64,000 nt of DNA from Phytophthora quininea (GCA_011947345.1 JAAVTG010000567.1:186001-250000), one strand, 5' to 3'. Counted from the first letter of the stretch, positions 45,247-58,064 are shown. Notes: generated from the letters alone by a model not told the origin. A program made the numbers and translations.

Positions 45247-46745
45247 ATGCCAAAGAAGGAAACTTGTGGTCTTCATGGGCCTCCACAGAGCAAACTGGCG
45301 GTGTTGTCGATGTACATTGAAGCTGCATTGGTCGACCACTTGCCTGACAGTCTGACAGTGTCGAAGAGACGGCGGAGAAAGCCTCGACGGACACAGCAGA
45401 CGAAAGTACAGGCCAATGTATCAACTGCCCCAGGTTTAGTGCCACCAATTTCGACACCAACTCCAGCCTTAACCAAACCAAAGCGACGTAAACGCACGCT
45501 CAAAGTCAAGAGTTCTGCGCTACAGAGTAGAGACGCCCAGTGTGGCGCAGCTTTTGTCGTCAGGAACTTGGTCACGGCCGAGGATTTAGAAGACGAAGAC
45601 GAAGCTTTAGAGGTGCAAGAAGAGGTGCTGGCAGACTTCCAACGCTTTGGAGAAGTAGTAGATTTAGAGGTTGTAAAGAGAGAAGAAGGAGAAAGAAAGA
45701 TGGGGGACGTGGTCGTTCAATACCGAGACGATGCATCTGCAATGGAAGCGTCCAAGAACTTTGACAACAAAATGTTTGGAGGGAAGACAATAGAATGTCG
45801 ATGGGAGACGAGGAAGACAGAAACACTGGTGAAGGCGGTGGTGGTAACTGGAATGGTCGCGCTGGAAGAACTTGAGGATCCGGATGAAGCAGAAGATGTA
45901 AAGGAAGAACTCTTGCAGGAATTAGCGAAATATGGCGAGGTGATGGAGATGCAGATAGACGAGAAGACAGGGGGATCACAGTGAAATTTAACAAAGCCGT
46001 GAACGCGGATGAAGTTGCAGAGAAGATGAGTCAATCGAAATATGGTGGACAAACGGTAACAGCGCAGACGGTAACACCGGCGATGGTACCAGGTGAGAGC
46101 AAGGACGCTGTGTCGAAAAGCGAAGCAAAATGCAATTTACCCAGCGACATTCAGGTGCTATATAGGCCAGCTGTCAAGATAATGTTTGAGTCCATTAACA
46201 ACGGTGATCCTGCAGATGATAAAATCGCCAGAGACGCAGGAAGTATTTAAAACATTTCTCAAGCGTCTTGCTCAATTACAAGTAGGCTGCATACCTTTGG
46301 AGAATGTTTATAATTGACTAGCTTGTCATGGCGTGCGGTAGGAGCGTGCACATACACAACGCCCGCAGCATGACAAACGATCAAGACGTTTAGTGCTCGG
46401 ACTACACGAAGTTCGGCGTGGCCTTGCTTGTAGCAAACTCCGCCTGCTACTTATCGCATCTGACCTCGAGGCGGCTGGACTGTTAAACGACAAGGTCATC
46501 GAATTGGTGACGATGGCAACTGAGCAGCAAGTTCCTATTGTCGCTCCGCTGAATAGGTCCGTACTCTGGCTACCAAATTCTTTGTTTTCTATCTACTAAG
46601 TGTTTTTCCTTCCAGGCGGAAGCTAGGCCGTGCGTTGAACAAGAGTGTACGGGTAAGTTGTGTTGGTGTATATTCATTTGAAGGTGCGAACGAACGCTTT
46701 CAACAAATTCTAAACGTTATCCGAACTCCCTCGTGTCAACAATGA
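45247..46745 (+). CDS. Two RRM domains plus SBP2-type L7Ae domain
   Basis: Exon 1 is 45247-46281, exon 2 46369-46556, exon 3 46616-46745; introns are 87 and 59 nt and the phases fit. After a Lys/Arg-rich N-terminus (SKRRRRKPRRTQQTK) come two U2AF-like RRMs (AAFVVRNLVTAEDL ... FQRFGEVVDLEVV; VVVTGMVALEELEDP ... LAKYGEVMEMQID), a linker, and then an L7Ae/L30e RNA-binding domain: FLKRLAQLQ, RRLVLGLHEVRRGLACSK, APLNRRKLGRALNKSVRVSCVG and YSFEGANERFQQIL. The LNR.LGR.LNK and RRLVLGL.EV blocks are those of SECIS-binding protein 2, which recruits the selenocysteine machinery. Two compensating single-base breaks (near 45973 and 46238). The RRM plus L7Ae layout is not the one I know for SBP2. Confidence 0.75.
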
Positions 46746-46819
46746 CCGAGTTGCCAGCATCGATAATACTGTCTTGCGTCAATCGCGTTATGTGATTTCC
46801 TAGCATCGGAAGCCGTACA

Positions 46820-48278
46820 TTAGAACAATTTCTCCATCTGAATTCCCATGGAGAGCTCACCTTTGTGCTTGTTAGCTGCGAATTCGTTGATACGACGACA
46901 TGCCTCGACTTGACAGCGCGTGATAGCCTCGTTGGCAATGGTCATGTACTTGAAAAATGCTTCATCATCGCGCATAGGCTTGTCGCTCGGCAGAAACCGA
47001 AATGGACAGCTATCGCTTTGGTCACTGCGAATGAGTTGGTCCTCCAGAATTTCAATCAGTTTTGGCACTGGGTGAGCCTCACGACGACCTCGAGCGATTA
47101 TGTAGCGCTCGGAACTCGCTGGACGACTCGTCTGTCAAAGCAAAGCAATCGAATCGTCAACAAATGTCTCCCTCTCTTCTTCACAAAAGTAACGTACAAC
47201 GGGTTTAATAATTGCAAAACGTGCGAAGCTTTGATGCAATATCCAACACAGCTGCAGCATTGGTGGGGTCGTCAATTCAAACGTCTTGCAGACGAAGTCT
47301 CCACCGACACGAAGCACTGCGAACATGGTTAAAATTTGTGCCAGGATCAACCGCGTCATCATTGCCTCCTGCGGAACACAAGGACAGAGTTTAGGAGAGT
47401 TTCTTCGTTTGCGTGTATCATAGGTATTGCGCAGTGTACCTGGTCTGACTGTGAGCGCGCATCAGGAAAGCCTCCATCCGCCACCGCTAAATCCACTCCA
47501 TTGGGGTGCTGCCGTCGAACAACGTCGCGAAAGTTGTGGACATTTCCAATGGAATACAGATTTCCAGTCCCATCCTCGCCGTAGCAAGTCTCGAAAGAAT
47601 CTTTGAACTGCACGGGCAAACCCCAGTCACAGTTGTTTGCTGCACCCTTGAGAGTAATTCCGTAGCCGCAGACACGTTGATTTTCATCAACTCCATCTTC
47701 TTCTTTGTCCTTGTTACTTCCTCTCCAAAGCAAGCACTCTGAAAACCCTCCGGGGCCGCCACAAATGTCGGCAAAAGCAAAAGTATTCTGGCGCTGATCC
47801 AGGTTGTGAGTCCACTGGAAGATATGATCCAATGTCACCAGCTTCATAGCGGACCGGTTCAAGAAACGGTGTTTGCCAAGGATCTCGAATTTGTTCGTCG
47901 CAGCACGAGCCGTCGAGAAATTTGAATTCTCCATCGCGTCAAACTTGCATTTCTCGCGCTCGAGTTCCTCCAGCAGTGCTGCGTACGGCACCGAGTTTTC
48001 TTCTACGCATTTTTCGCTTGAGTTTACTAAAGCCCCAAGCATAGTTTCACTGGTAATCGCATCCCCTTACTGCAAAGGTATAGAACGCTGTGTGGGCCCA
48101 ACTCCACGCTGCCTTCAGTAAACTCTCCACCTCGTCCAGCAATCTCCGTCCCGGGCATCAACTGCGGCAGCTCCTTGTTCTTCGGATTCCTATCGAGTTG
48201 CTTGTGGTGGCGAGACCTTCCGAACGCGGTAAAGCCCAACGATGCCATCATGTCTTGTTCGCTTCCTGCACCACTCAT
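46820..48278 (-). CDS. FtsJ-type cap 2'-O-ribose methyltransferase (CMTR-like)
   Basis: ATG at 48278 (MSGAGSEQDMMASLGF). The Rossmann methyltransferase has FADICGGPGGFSECLLWR (SAM motif I) and the K-D-K-E catalytic set: Lys in NRSAMKL, Asp in DLAVADGGF, Lys in GGDFVCKTFE, Glu in ASSERYII. A 71-nt intron (47439-47369, GTACAC...CCGCAG) separates the second and third parts. Such enzymes methylate the 2'-O of the first transcribed nucleotides of capped mRNA, in the nucleus or cytoplasm. Oddities: a frame break in a G run near 48063 and an in-frame TGA at 47135-47137, just before the catalytic Glu; the frame continues on to the stop at 46820. Length about 460 residues if these are errors. Convergent with the RRM/L7Ae gene. 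Confidence 0.82.
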
Positions 48279-48510
48279 TTCCTCCCGCCTAGTACCAGTA
48301 GCTATTGTGACCAACAAGAAGGCGAGGCTTTCAAGGGTATACGAATCTATTATACGTTCCGGCTGCATCTCTGCTCCAGCCACGTTCACCTACCGAAACA
48401 CGCACACTCACAAAGCAGAAGCTATAGATCTCGCCAGTAGCATTGCCCAGCAAGAACGAACACGAGCGCGGACAAACAGATCACTCACATCGTGGCTCGA
48501 ACGACTGCGC

Positions 48511-51500
48511 TCAAGAGTGTCGGGGACCATTTTCACCTGCCACACTGCAGCCGTTCGGTCCTGTGCCGTTGCTATTTGCTGGGGCGCTAGTGCCTCGAAC
48601 AGCGCGATGCAGGACCGTATCTAGCTCGGCTTCCAGTTGTAACTCGCGCGCCACACTTTCGCTCAGCAATTGCTCTAAGTACTTGATGCGGCTCTGGTCG
48701 GGTGCCATTAGCAACGCCTCTCGAATGTTGCGACCCTGCGCACGCTGGCGGGTGCGCTCCTCAACACCGCGATGATATCGGTTTAGCACACCTTCATCAA
48801 GTGGGTACGCATTCTCGGTCGATGAAGAGCTTTCTGTCTCTGTCTCTGTGGTCGCAGGTGTGGTCATGTTCAGCTCGTCTGATGTTAACGTCGAAGAACC
48901 GTCGTACCGCGCCGTCACGGACGGCGAGATCTCAAAGTCGTCGTCGTCGCTCATGTCAGAGCAGTCCGACAACGTTTTTGTGCGGAACTCGTCGAAGTCG
49001 TGGATCACATCGATGTCTAGCTCAGCCTTATCCTCGTCCAGACCACCGCCAATCGGCATGACGGATGGAGAGTCTAAGACACTATTGCCACGAGGACTAT
49101 CGTCTTCGTCATAGCCATGACTTGAGGCGTCGTCATCGTGCTTTTCAACAGGGTCCATGTACTCCATGTAGTCTGGGTGGCTCTCAGGGTCCCATCGGAA
49201 GAACATGCCATCCCACAGGACAACACGCTTCAGATTAGCACGAGGATAGAGCACCCGGTTCGTTGGACGGTAAAGAGGGTTCTTGTACGGCCCTGGGTTC
49301 TCCAGGACTGGCGTCCAAACCGACTCGGTGCGCTCCCAGACCTTGTCCAGCACGCGTTCGCGCTCCGAGTTGTACAAGAACGTGCCGTACAGACCGGAGA
49401 TCAGCGAGTCCGAGATGTGAAGCAAGAACTTCTCGTTGAACTCGAAGCAGGTTGGGAACTGCCGCGTCATTTGCCACACGCAGTCCAAGAACTGCAACAT
49501 GACTGGCGATCGCTCGTTGGGCTGGTCAGTGATGTCCTTGCCCACTCCAATACGATCCGCGAACTTGTGGCCAAACGAACACCACTCCTTCTCAACCAGA
49601 CTGGCAAACCCGCGAATACTACGGTAGAAAGGGTCTAAGATGAGTTGCGCTAGGGCAACAAGCTGTGGAGTTCGATCCCATCCGTCGCTGCAGTGCACTA
49701 GGACCGAAGCACCGTCTTCGTGAAGAACTTCTGCTACTCGTCGAGCGCCAGAGAGCACACGCATAACGTGCTTCAGCCACCGGGTATCTGTTCACGAGCA
49801 AGCACAAAATCCCTGTCAACTTCTGCAACTTTTACTAGCCTCAAAGCACCGGAATTACTTACTCTCTAATCGGTTGTGGTAGTGCTTGTCCCCATCCTCA
49901 ACACTGCTGGGGCTTACCAAGGCTGTATCAAAACAATTGTCAGACATTGACAATTATAAAAGCAGATAGACAGTCCTGACGTACACTTTAACGCGTCCAA
50001 CGACTCTCGCATCTTGTGGATGTTGGCGATGCCCATAAATTCGATAGTCGCATTGTCGTAGTGCTGCGAGTTTTCCACACCTAGAAAACACAATCAGCAC
50101 CAGTTAGCGATCACTTCCATATCAACGAGCACAAGTCAATCAACTCGTACCTTTGCCTTTCAGTCGGTTCCCCTTCGTTGCGATGGGCTTGCGCGCGTCG
50201 ATGATGTGTAGAGGGGGACACGTTAGAACTGTTCTTGTTTGCTGAATCGCGGTACGCGCGCAGAAGTATCCGATCGGGCTCGGATCGATTGCCAGCCATG
50301 CCGTAGTTGGGCTGGCTGGATCGAGACAGCACGCTCTTGTTAACGGGGTGTCGCCACACCACCACGGGGAGACGCGCGCGGAGCGGAAGCGCGCCGACTG
50401 GACTAGCTGCTCCTCTGACATCAGCGAAGGCACCACCATCAGCTGCGGGTACGTCGGACTGAAACGAAACTTTGAGTTCTTGAGCAGACGCCACGTAATC
50501 ACGCCTTCCTCCTCGGAATGCTTCTTGGCCGAGAGGAATCCTAAGCGCTGGTACTCTGCAAACGGCGAGTACACGAACCAGCCATTGTGTTTTTCGCTGA
50601 GTGGTGCAGTGCGCTGCTTCACTTTCTCCGTGTGGTAGTCAAAAGCAAACAACGCGCCAATCATGTTAGGCGGCTTCATTCGCAGTGTCAGTAGGTTCAG
50701 CCACCGGAAATCTGGAGTCGAAGGGAGCTGGTCGTAGCCCTTCTTCCGAGAGTATGCGTCGTGCATGGCAAGACGCAGTGTCCGCAAGTCCTTGCACGTG
50801 ATCAGTAGCATCAGGCCGTCCCTTGTGATTAGATCAATCGCAGCCAGCGGCAGCTCAAAGGAGCCGAACTTCCACGACGCGTCGTACGGCACAAACGTGA
50901 TGCGGTACGACGTGATTTTCAGCACGCCCTGCACGGCTCGATCGCTCTGGGACATTACCACCAGGTTGGTGACGCGCTGGACGTGCTCCAGCACCGACTC
51001 GCCAGGCAGCAGCTGGAAGTGGTCGCTCACCATGGAGTCGCGCAGGTTTTTCCTACCGAAATCGCTAGTCACTGTCGACGCCGTCTCGTCAATAATCTCC
51101 GTCGGCGTTCGGGACGGCGTCGTGGTCGCCTGCTTCTTGTTGTACATGACCTTGCCCTGCTCCAGCGCCTGCACAAAGTTGGCGCGGTCTTCCGTGCTGT
51201 AAAACGTGATCTTCTTGTTAACGCTGGCGTTCCCTGTCTGGATCTTGAGCTGCATGCCTAGTCTCGACTGCGGCTTGGCCGTCACTGCCGCGCAGCTGTA
51301 CTCCTCGCGACTGTCATGCGCCGACAGAAAGTAGAGCATGCGCTCCGGCACGTCCACCTGCAGCTGGATGCTCGCTCGCTTGCTGCCCAGTTTCTCCAGC
51401 ACGCTGTCGCTTTTCTTGACTGTAAACGTGAACAGCGTCACGTCCGACAGGGGCGCCGCGTTGCGGCTGAAGCCAAACACGTTGTTGCTGGAGGTGTGGG

Positions 51501-52191
51501 TGGACCTGCTGCGGCCGTTCTCCACCAGAAAGTTGGTCGAGTCGCTCAGCGTGTCCACGGTGGGGCGCGACCCCGACGTGTTAAAGTGGGTGCGTTCGTA
51601 GAGGCTGCTGCTGGGTGTGTTGGCGTAGTTGCCCAGAGAGCTGCGGCCCACCGCCACGTCGGGCCGCGGGATCTCCATGTTGTATCTGGGGCTGGATCGA
51701 GCCTCCATGCTGGACGAGTCCGACAGGTCCGACATGCCGAGCTCTCGCGACCCCGAGCCGGCCGCCCACTTGTTGGTGGGGCTCTGCGTTCCCGTCGACA
51801 GGAACTTGCTGCTAGCTGCCTCCTCTCCCTGGGTGGTGGCCGTTTTCCTCCTGCTGCTTCTGGCGCGTCGGGGGCTGCCCAGTCCTTGGGACGCCGAGAA
51901 GGCCGAGGCCGACCTGGGGTTGGAGCGGGCGCCGCTGCCGCCCGAGTGGCTCGCGGAGAGCCCCGCGGCGCTGGACGGCGCCGTGCTGGCGGCCTCCTCG
52001 TCGCTCGGCAGCTTGCCGATGAGCTTCCAGACGTTGGTGGTGGCCTGGCCGGCCTGCGCCAGGTTCTTCTCGGCCATGAGCAGCTTGTCCAGCGTGGCCG
52101 AGTCCATCGTCGACTGGCGCTGCGCCAGGTAGGCCTCTTCCTGGTCCGGGTCGTGCTGCGTCTCCAGCGTGGCAGTGGCCGGCATCCGCAT
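48511..52191 (-). CDS. Myotubularin-family phosphoinositide 3-phosphatase
   Basis: Four exons: 52191-50151, 50080-49985, 49922-49863 and 49787-48511, introns 62-75 nt with GTACGA, GTACGT and GTAAGT donors. The protein (about 1155 residues) has a long Ser-rich N-terminus, a PH-GRAM domain (ITSYRITFVPYDASWKFGSF; LPLAAIDLI), and the phosphatase with VLVHCSDGWDRTPQ (CX5R loop, catalytic Cys and Arg). After the catalytic domain come NPLYRPTNRVLYPRANLKRV, an acidic tail and a C-terminal coiled coil (SRIKYLEQLLSESVARELQL). It would remove the 3-phosphate of PtdIns3P or PtdIns(3,5)P2 on endosomal membranes. Two compensating frame breaks near 50395 and 50215 put a stretch of about 55 residues (should read VVVWRHPVNKSVLSRSSQPNYG-like) out of frame. 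Confidence 0.9.
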
Positions 52192-53335
52192 GCGCAGCTT
52201 CCTTGGCAGGGTTGGGGAAGGCAGGGAGAGAGCTCGCTCACCCCGTCGGTCGGAAACCGCACTCGGACTGACTGCTCTTTGCTGTTGTGTCCGGGACGGC
52301 GACGCTTTTCCGGCTCTGATGTAGCGTCAGTGGGGTTACTTCAGTGTCGTCGGGTCGTGTGGGCAAAAAGGTAACTTGTTTTTGGCAAATTGGCGGCAAT
52401 AATCTCAAGGGCTCGAGCTTGCCACACCAAGCTCTGGTGAGCGATCCAGGAAGGAGAACGAGGGGACGGCGATGTATGGGGCCCCGGTTCCAATTCGCAT
52501 ACCAATTAATTGGATTCACTCATTTTGAGTGAATCCATCAGCGTGCTGCGGGGCTCGCGTTTTCCTGCGGGCATCTAAACACCATGTTGACGAGAGAGCC
52601 TCGGTCAGATACGAGGATATAGACTGCGCAGCGAGTGTGCCAAAGTTTCTGTTAATGTCAGCGCACATTGAATTCATTGCATCAGTGGGGAGCGAAACAG
52701 CATCCCACAAACATGCCTTCTCAATGCTGCATTGTGAAGTAACTGCTAAGTTTGTTGCAGGTTGAACCGAAACTGGACGAACGCTGGCGGATGTGATGTG
52801 TGCGCCGCCTATTCGGCTCGGCTATGGGAGCGCCAAGTGTCTGTCCAATTGCGGATGCCGACGGAGGTTGCCGTCGCCACGTTCATCAGACTTCTCAATT
52901 CGGTCGCTGCATTTTCACTCCAGTTGACACACTCATTGAGGTCACAACACGACAGGTGAGCCGACGGCATTCAGACCAAGCAGAGGCAACCTCACGTGGT
53001 CCGAGCACCTCGTTCGTGGCGCACTGCTGCCGGGTCGGAACACTGCGTCGATGTGTTATCATCGTCGCTCGTGACGGTCTCTTTCAGTGTGCGGACACTG
53101 CTTCGGCCCACGGTCTGTACAGTGTACAGCTCTAGGAGACGAGACCACTGCACTTGACACGAGACACTCGAGGACAGAAACACTTTTTTGCTTCAAAACG
53201 CCCAGCGGCCCAGTTTCTTTTGAGTAAACACGCTGCTGCGATCAACTTGCGGCTGCTACCGAAGAACCTCTGCTCTGCTTGGCTATAGATGACAAAGCAC
53301 ACAATCCAACCTTCGTTTCATCAGTCGGCTCGCTC
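52192..53335. other. Intergenic, no gene seen
   Basis: Contains the presumed promoter of the myotubularin gene (transcribed leftward) and the 3' flank of the fumarylacetoacetate hydrolase-family gene. No open frame with recognisable motifs. Confidence 0.4.
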
Positions 53336-54270
53336 TTACAGCGCCGAGGAGCCCACGACCGGGTTCACGAGCTTGCCGATGCGTTCGATCTCGATCTCCA
53401 CCATGTCACCCGGAGCGAGGTAGAGCGGCGGGTTGCGAGCCATGCCGACACCCTACGGAAGAAAGACAACAATATTTAATCTCTTTCACATCCCGCAAAC
53501 ACTAAGCGAACAAGGTGGCTTACCTCCGGGGTTCCCGTGAGGATCAGTGTGCCCTTGGGCAACGTGCAGTCCTGCGAGAGCTGGCTGATGAGCTGCGCCA
53601 CCGAGAAGATCATGTCGCTCGTGTTGGACTTCTGCACCTGTTCGCCATTCAAGTAGGTCGCAATCGCCAACGTCTGCGGGTCCGGGATCACTTCGGGCGT
53701 CATGAGGACAGGGCCCAGCGGACAGAACGTGTCGAAGGTCTTGGCGCGGCACCACTGGCCGCCGCCCTTCTTGCCTTGCCAGCGACGCGCCGAGATGTCG
53801 TTGGCGCACGTGTATCCTCCGACGAAGTGCAGCGCTTCCTGCTCCGTGACGTTACAGCAGGCTTCCTTCAGCACCACCGCCAGCTCGCACTCGTAGTCCA
53901 CCTCGGGCGGATCCGACGCGACCCGCGGGATCACCACGGGGTCGTGCGGGTTCTGCAGGGCGTTGACGCCCTTGGTGAACAGCACGGGGAACTTTGGCTC
54001 GGGCATGTTGGTCTCTTTGGCGTGTTTGCGGTAGTTGAGGCCGATGCCGAGGATCTGGGACGGCACCACGGGCGCCAGCACCTTCTCGATGGTGGCGGTC
54101 TCGCCCGTGAAGCGGCGAGAACCCAGCGGCTCATCGTCTTCCACGAGCAGCGCCGTAGACCCGTCGTCGGTGCGCTGGCCGCAACGGATGGCGCCGTTCT
54201 CGTCCACGAAGCGCACCAGCGCAGTGGCCTTGGCGTCGGAAGGCGTCGAGAAGCGGCGGGACAAACTCAT
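53336..54270 (-). CDS. Fumarylacetoacetate hydrolase-family enzyme (FAHD-like)
   Basis: Two clean exons, 54270-53524 and 53452-53336, with a 71-nt intron (GTAAGCC...CCGTAG), give 287 residues, normal for FAHD1/acylpyruvate hydrolases. Seen: [29 protein letters not shown] with the metal-binding Glu pair, [15 protein letters not shown] with the Asp, [13 protein letters not shown], and the C-terminal [19 protein letters not shown]. The fold cleaves C-C bonds in acylpyruvates or decarboxylates oxaloacetate with Mg2+. The N-terminus [19 protein letters not shown] is Ser/Arg-rich and may target mitochondria. No frame break. Confidence 0.92.
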
Positions 54271-57200
54271 GAGCGCGGGGGCAAGCGACTGGAACGGGGG
54301 TGAAGCACGAGACGGAGCAATGGCATCGAGATTCCGGGCTGCTCAGCCTATGTGATGCGCGGCTATGCATGCGAATGACTGTGTCAAATTGAAGCTGCGA
54401 ATTTGGAAATTCTAAAATCAAATTTGATAAAATCACCAAAAAGTATGCGCTCATCATACTACTTCTCTGGTGTACCGATGTTCAACATCTCAAGCTGCAT
54501 ATGTACATTTATCTGTGTTGCACTAATCTATTGACACAGGAAGAGACCATAGAGGAGGGCGTATCTACAAGTAGGTTAAGCTGTCGAGTGATTATCTTAA
54601 CCGGGGAGCAATGTGATGTTACCGTAAAGAAGAAGTGCGGTTTTGGTGCTAGTACGGGAGATCCTCAATGTTGGTCACGACTCGACTAGGACTGAAGTGT
54701 TCTCTAGAGATCGCATCGTCTTTTGTTAACGCTGGTTCTGTATTAACTCGCCGTCTATGGTTATGCAATCCAAACGACGAAGCATATTGATACACATCAG
54801 CAGTTGATGACGTGAGGTTGAGTTGCCGACGCCACCACAGAGGTGGATCGTGCTGGCTCAAGATGCATCGCATGATGTAAAGTGTGTGGGTACGACATGA
54901 GGTCGTACCCCTCGGTTGTAACAAGAGCTGAATATAGACCTCTCATTTGCAAGCAACTTTCATTGTGTGTGTGTGTATGTAGCGCAGCCACAGAGGCTGT
55001 GTCTGCTAGGTCAACTAGATACTTCGCGGTCAGATGCTGTTAAGCGGGTCAGTAGACTAGATTGAATGCATATCGCCTTGGAAGGCGGGGACGACAGTGC
55101 TGAGCGTGGAGCTGAGGAGCACTCACTTTCGATCGTGTACCTCAAGCACAAGTCGTTCCCCGCCCCCTAGACCGCGGTCATTTGCCACGGCCAGCGCTCT
55201 CCTCCCCTACAACTACTCGCCATGACTATTGTGACCCCGCAGTCACCGCCAACAGCTGATGGCCATTAGCCATAAGATAAGAGCTCGTAAGAAAACGGTG
55301 GATCTGGTTCAAATGTTATGTGTTTTGCGTCAATTTGCTTGCTCACGGATAGTCGATCCACCCGATGTTGCGTCATATTTGGAGAAAACATCTAATTCTG
55401 CGGGGTTCGGCCAGAGATCTGTGTGACCCGGTCTGAGCACCTTCACGCTTTGAGTACTGTAATAGGCGACATTCTTGGGCAGCCGGACCGCATAGATCCC
55501 GGCGCAGTGCGGCACCTTGCCGAATGGCAGGTCTTGCAGATTCATTAGCAACGCTCGGAACACATTTGCAACTTCGTAGTCTGTCGGCGTGAATAGAAGT
55601 CTCAGAAACGCGACTATTTCCACTTTGACTTTCCTTCTTTTAAATTTCTATTGATAGGGCCACTGCATCCCGCTATAACCACAAGAATACATACGTTGAA
55701 AGCATATGTACTCGTGATACGCTTTTACGTATAATATGTGGTGATGTGCATACTGTTACACATTTCTCTGCCTACATAGCGAGATAAGAGGCACTGTTTA
55801 GATATGACGATTTCAGGAGTCTTGTCGACGTGCTACTTGCGCTATTAATTGCAGTTTCAGTCAACTTGGCACTACCCTTTCTGTCAACACGCGCACTTCT
55901 ATGATACCACTTACAAAAGCCGTATCAGAGCATGTCACCTTTCTGTGGCGAGAGGATTTTGATGTCGTACTCTATCCCACGCACAACACGGCATGCACAT
56001 CGACTTGGAGTTGCACACTAGCGATGACGTACTAATGTATGATCGCATCCTGCCGCTTTGCTGTACGCGTCGGGCGAGCAAATACGAGCCAACATTTGCT
56101 GTCGCTGGGAGGTCCGGAGACTGTCGTTACACTGGGATCCAGTACTGTGATTCTACACAGTGAGGATCGAGTTGGCGACCGTAGGTGCGAAGGCAGCCCT
56201 TTCAACGGGGCCGGTGAATGATACGACTGCGGTGTTGGTGGTGCCGATGTGGGTGTAGAAAGTGCGTTGGTATTTGCAATTGCGTAGCGCTGCTTCCAGT
56301 ATCGCCTAATGACACAAAAAGACAGTATTCATCAACGTATGCCACCGTATCATCGCATTGGAAGACGTCTTGTCATACATGTACGTCACCCCACGCACAG
56401 AAGTAACAACTTGATTGGTACCATCTCGTTTCCCTTCTTTGTACAATACGACTTCTTTCATGCAGATTGCGAGTGGTCTATCAGCGAGGATATCGGAAAT
56501 GTCGCTGATAGAATCTAAATACATGCTGGTCGTAATATTATTTACCGATGCAACAGCGGTTTCGCGGCGACATGTGAGTTGGCATATCCGAGAGGCGAAC
56601 TCAATAATTAGAGCACCAACCTTAGCAGTTTTGACAACCAACTGCACAGAAAGCTTCTGGAACTGTTTTAATCGGACAGAGTTTTTTCAAACCGGGCTCA
56701 CCTTCGGTTGCACGTTGCGAACCTCTGAAATAGCTCTACCGTCTGCACTAGGCGCTCTGAAAGTCCTCTCCACGCTCTTGGTCGCTGACGCGGCTATCTG
56801 TTGCTCATCACCAACCATCCATCAACTATCCTCTTAGCGTTAGGGGCACATCGTGTCGTATACGTAACAACAAAGCAACTTTGCTTTTGAGAATGCTATC
56901 GTCCTTTAGCCAGCGCGTCAATTCTTACTACATATTCGCACTTCGTGCGCTGATGGTATGACCTAGAGTAGCTCGGTGTTGAGGTTCGCTATTGAAGGAA
57001 CATGATATCCGAGCCCGCATCGAATAGTATGTAGATCCGTAGCTGAGTTAGGACGTCGAATCTTGTCGCTAGGGAATTCATATGCGGTTAGCAGCTTTAC
57101 TGATGGTAAAAGGCTTGGATGGATCCATAGTACTCAAAATGTAGGGCCCACTCAACTACCGTACGAGCGCAGCCTGATAAGCCAGCCCTTCCCTCCCTCC

Positions 57201-57496
57201 CGGGCCAGCTACACAGATAAATCTTTAAGGCCGACCGGGATATGAACAGCGTAATGACGGTGACATTATTTTGGATTGGTGACACTAGGCTCCGTGGGGT
57301 CCACCAGCCGTGTGCTTTCACATTTTTGTTTTGGCACGTTGAATTTTGTGCTGTACAACTCTCCAGGGTTAAACTGAGCATGACGTCTGTCAGCGCCAAA
57401 TTTCCCGATCCGGAGACCCAGAGAAGCTCGGTCATACGGTCGCCGCTGTATTAACAACATCCGTATTCGTCGCAACGTAGCCAATAGACTATGAGA
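54271..57496. other. Gene-poor stretch
   Basis: No gene is supported. A minus-strand frame at 55330-55623 (VANVFRALLMNLQDLPFGKV; NPAELDVFSKYDATSGG) looks mildly protein-like but has no recognised domain. The short GT run at 54965-54977 is the only simple repeat noticed. Confidence 0.35.
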
Positions 57497-58064
57497 TCAC
57501 GAGCGAGTTTTGACCAGGCGTCGCCGGTGGTTGGGTTCATAGTCTAGTAGGATCTTGACCTTTAGCACTTTCAATCTCTCTCTGTTGACCCGTTCCACAG
57601 ATCCGTTGATCCATGGGCTGTATGCAGGCGAGAATATTTGCTTGCACTTGAGCCGAGTGCAGAGTTCCTCGATCACCTTGTTCTTAAAGTGAGAGCCTTG
57701 GTTGCTTATCCAGAAGTGGTTCACATCGTCCTTTAGTATCAGTAGGTACTGCATCTGATCAAACGATTCACCTGGATAAAGAAAGACCCAGTGCAATGGT
57801 TGGTTTTGCTCGTTGTACCGATATGTCTGGTTCCAAGGCCTTTACACTGCCTTCCCCTTTCACATGATGACATAGGCGGCAGGTTGCTAGGAACTTGTCC
57901 ACATACTCCCGAAGATGTGGAATGTGGAAGATGCGGCTGATGTGTCCCCACTCTTCGTTGATGATAGTGCGACAGGTAACCATGAATTGGTTCGAACACG
58001 GCTCTGTAAAGATGGTAGTGTCATGTTTTTCCCACAACTTAATTTCATTAACAACACAGAACAT
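57497..58064 (-). pseudogene. Ty3/gypsy integrase fragment
   Basis: Two overlapping frames give an integrase: zinc-finger end FLATCRLCHHVKGEG (CXXC), HWVFLYPGESFDQMQYLL, SNQGSHFKNKVIEEL and FSPAYSPWINGSVERVNRE. In active enzymes the blocks read HWDF, SDQGSHF and NGxVERVN. The first Asp is Val and the second is Asn here; only the Glu remains. So this copy cannot integrate. A frame change occurs near 57780. Reverse transcriptase was not found upstream. Confidence 0.75.

Noticed and set aside
51316..52374. A 352-codon plus-strand frame over the N-terminus of the myotubularin gene
   Set aside because: Antisense shadow of the serine-rich coding strand.
53515..54303. A 262-codon plus-strand frame opposite the FAH-family gene
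   Set aside because: Antisense shadow of a clean, spliced enzyme gene.
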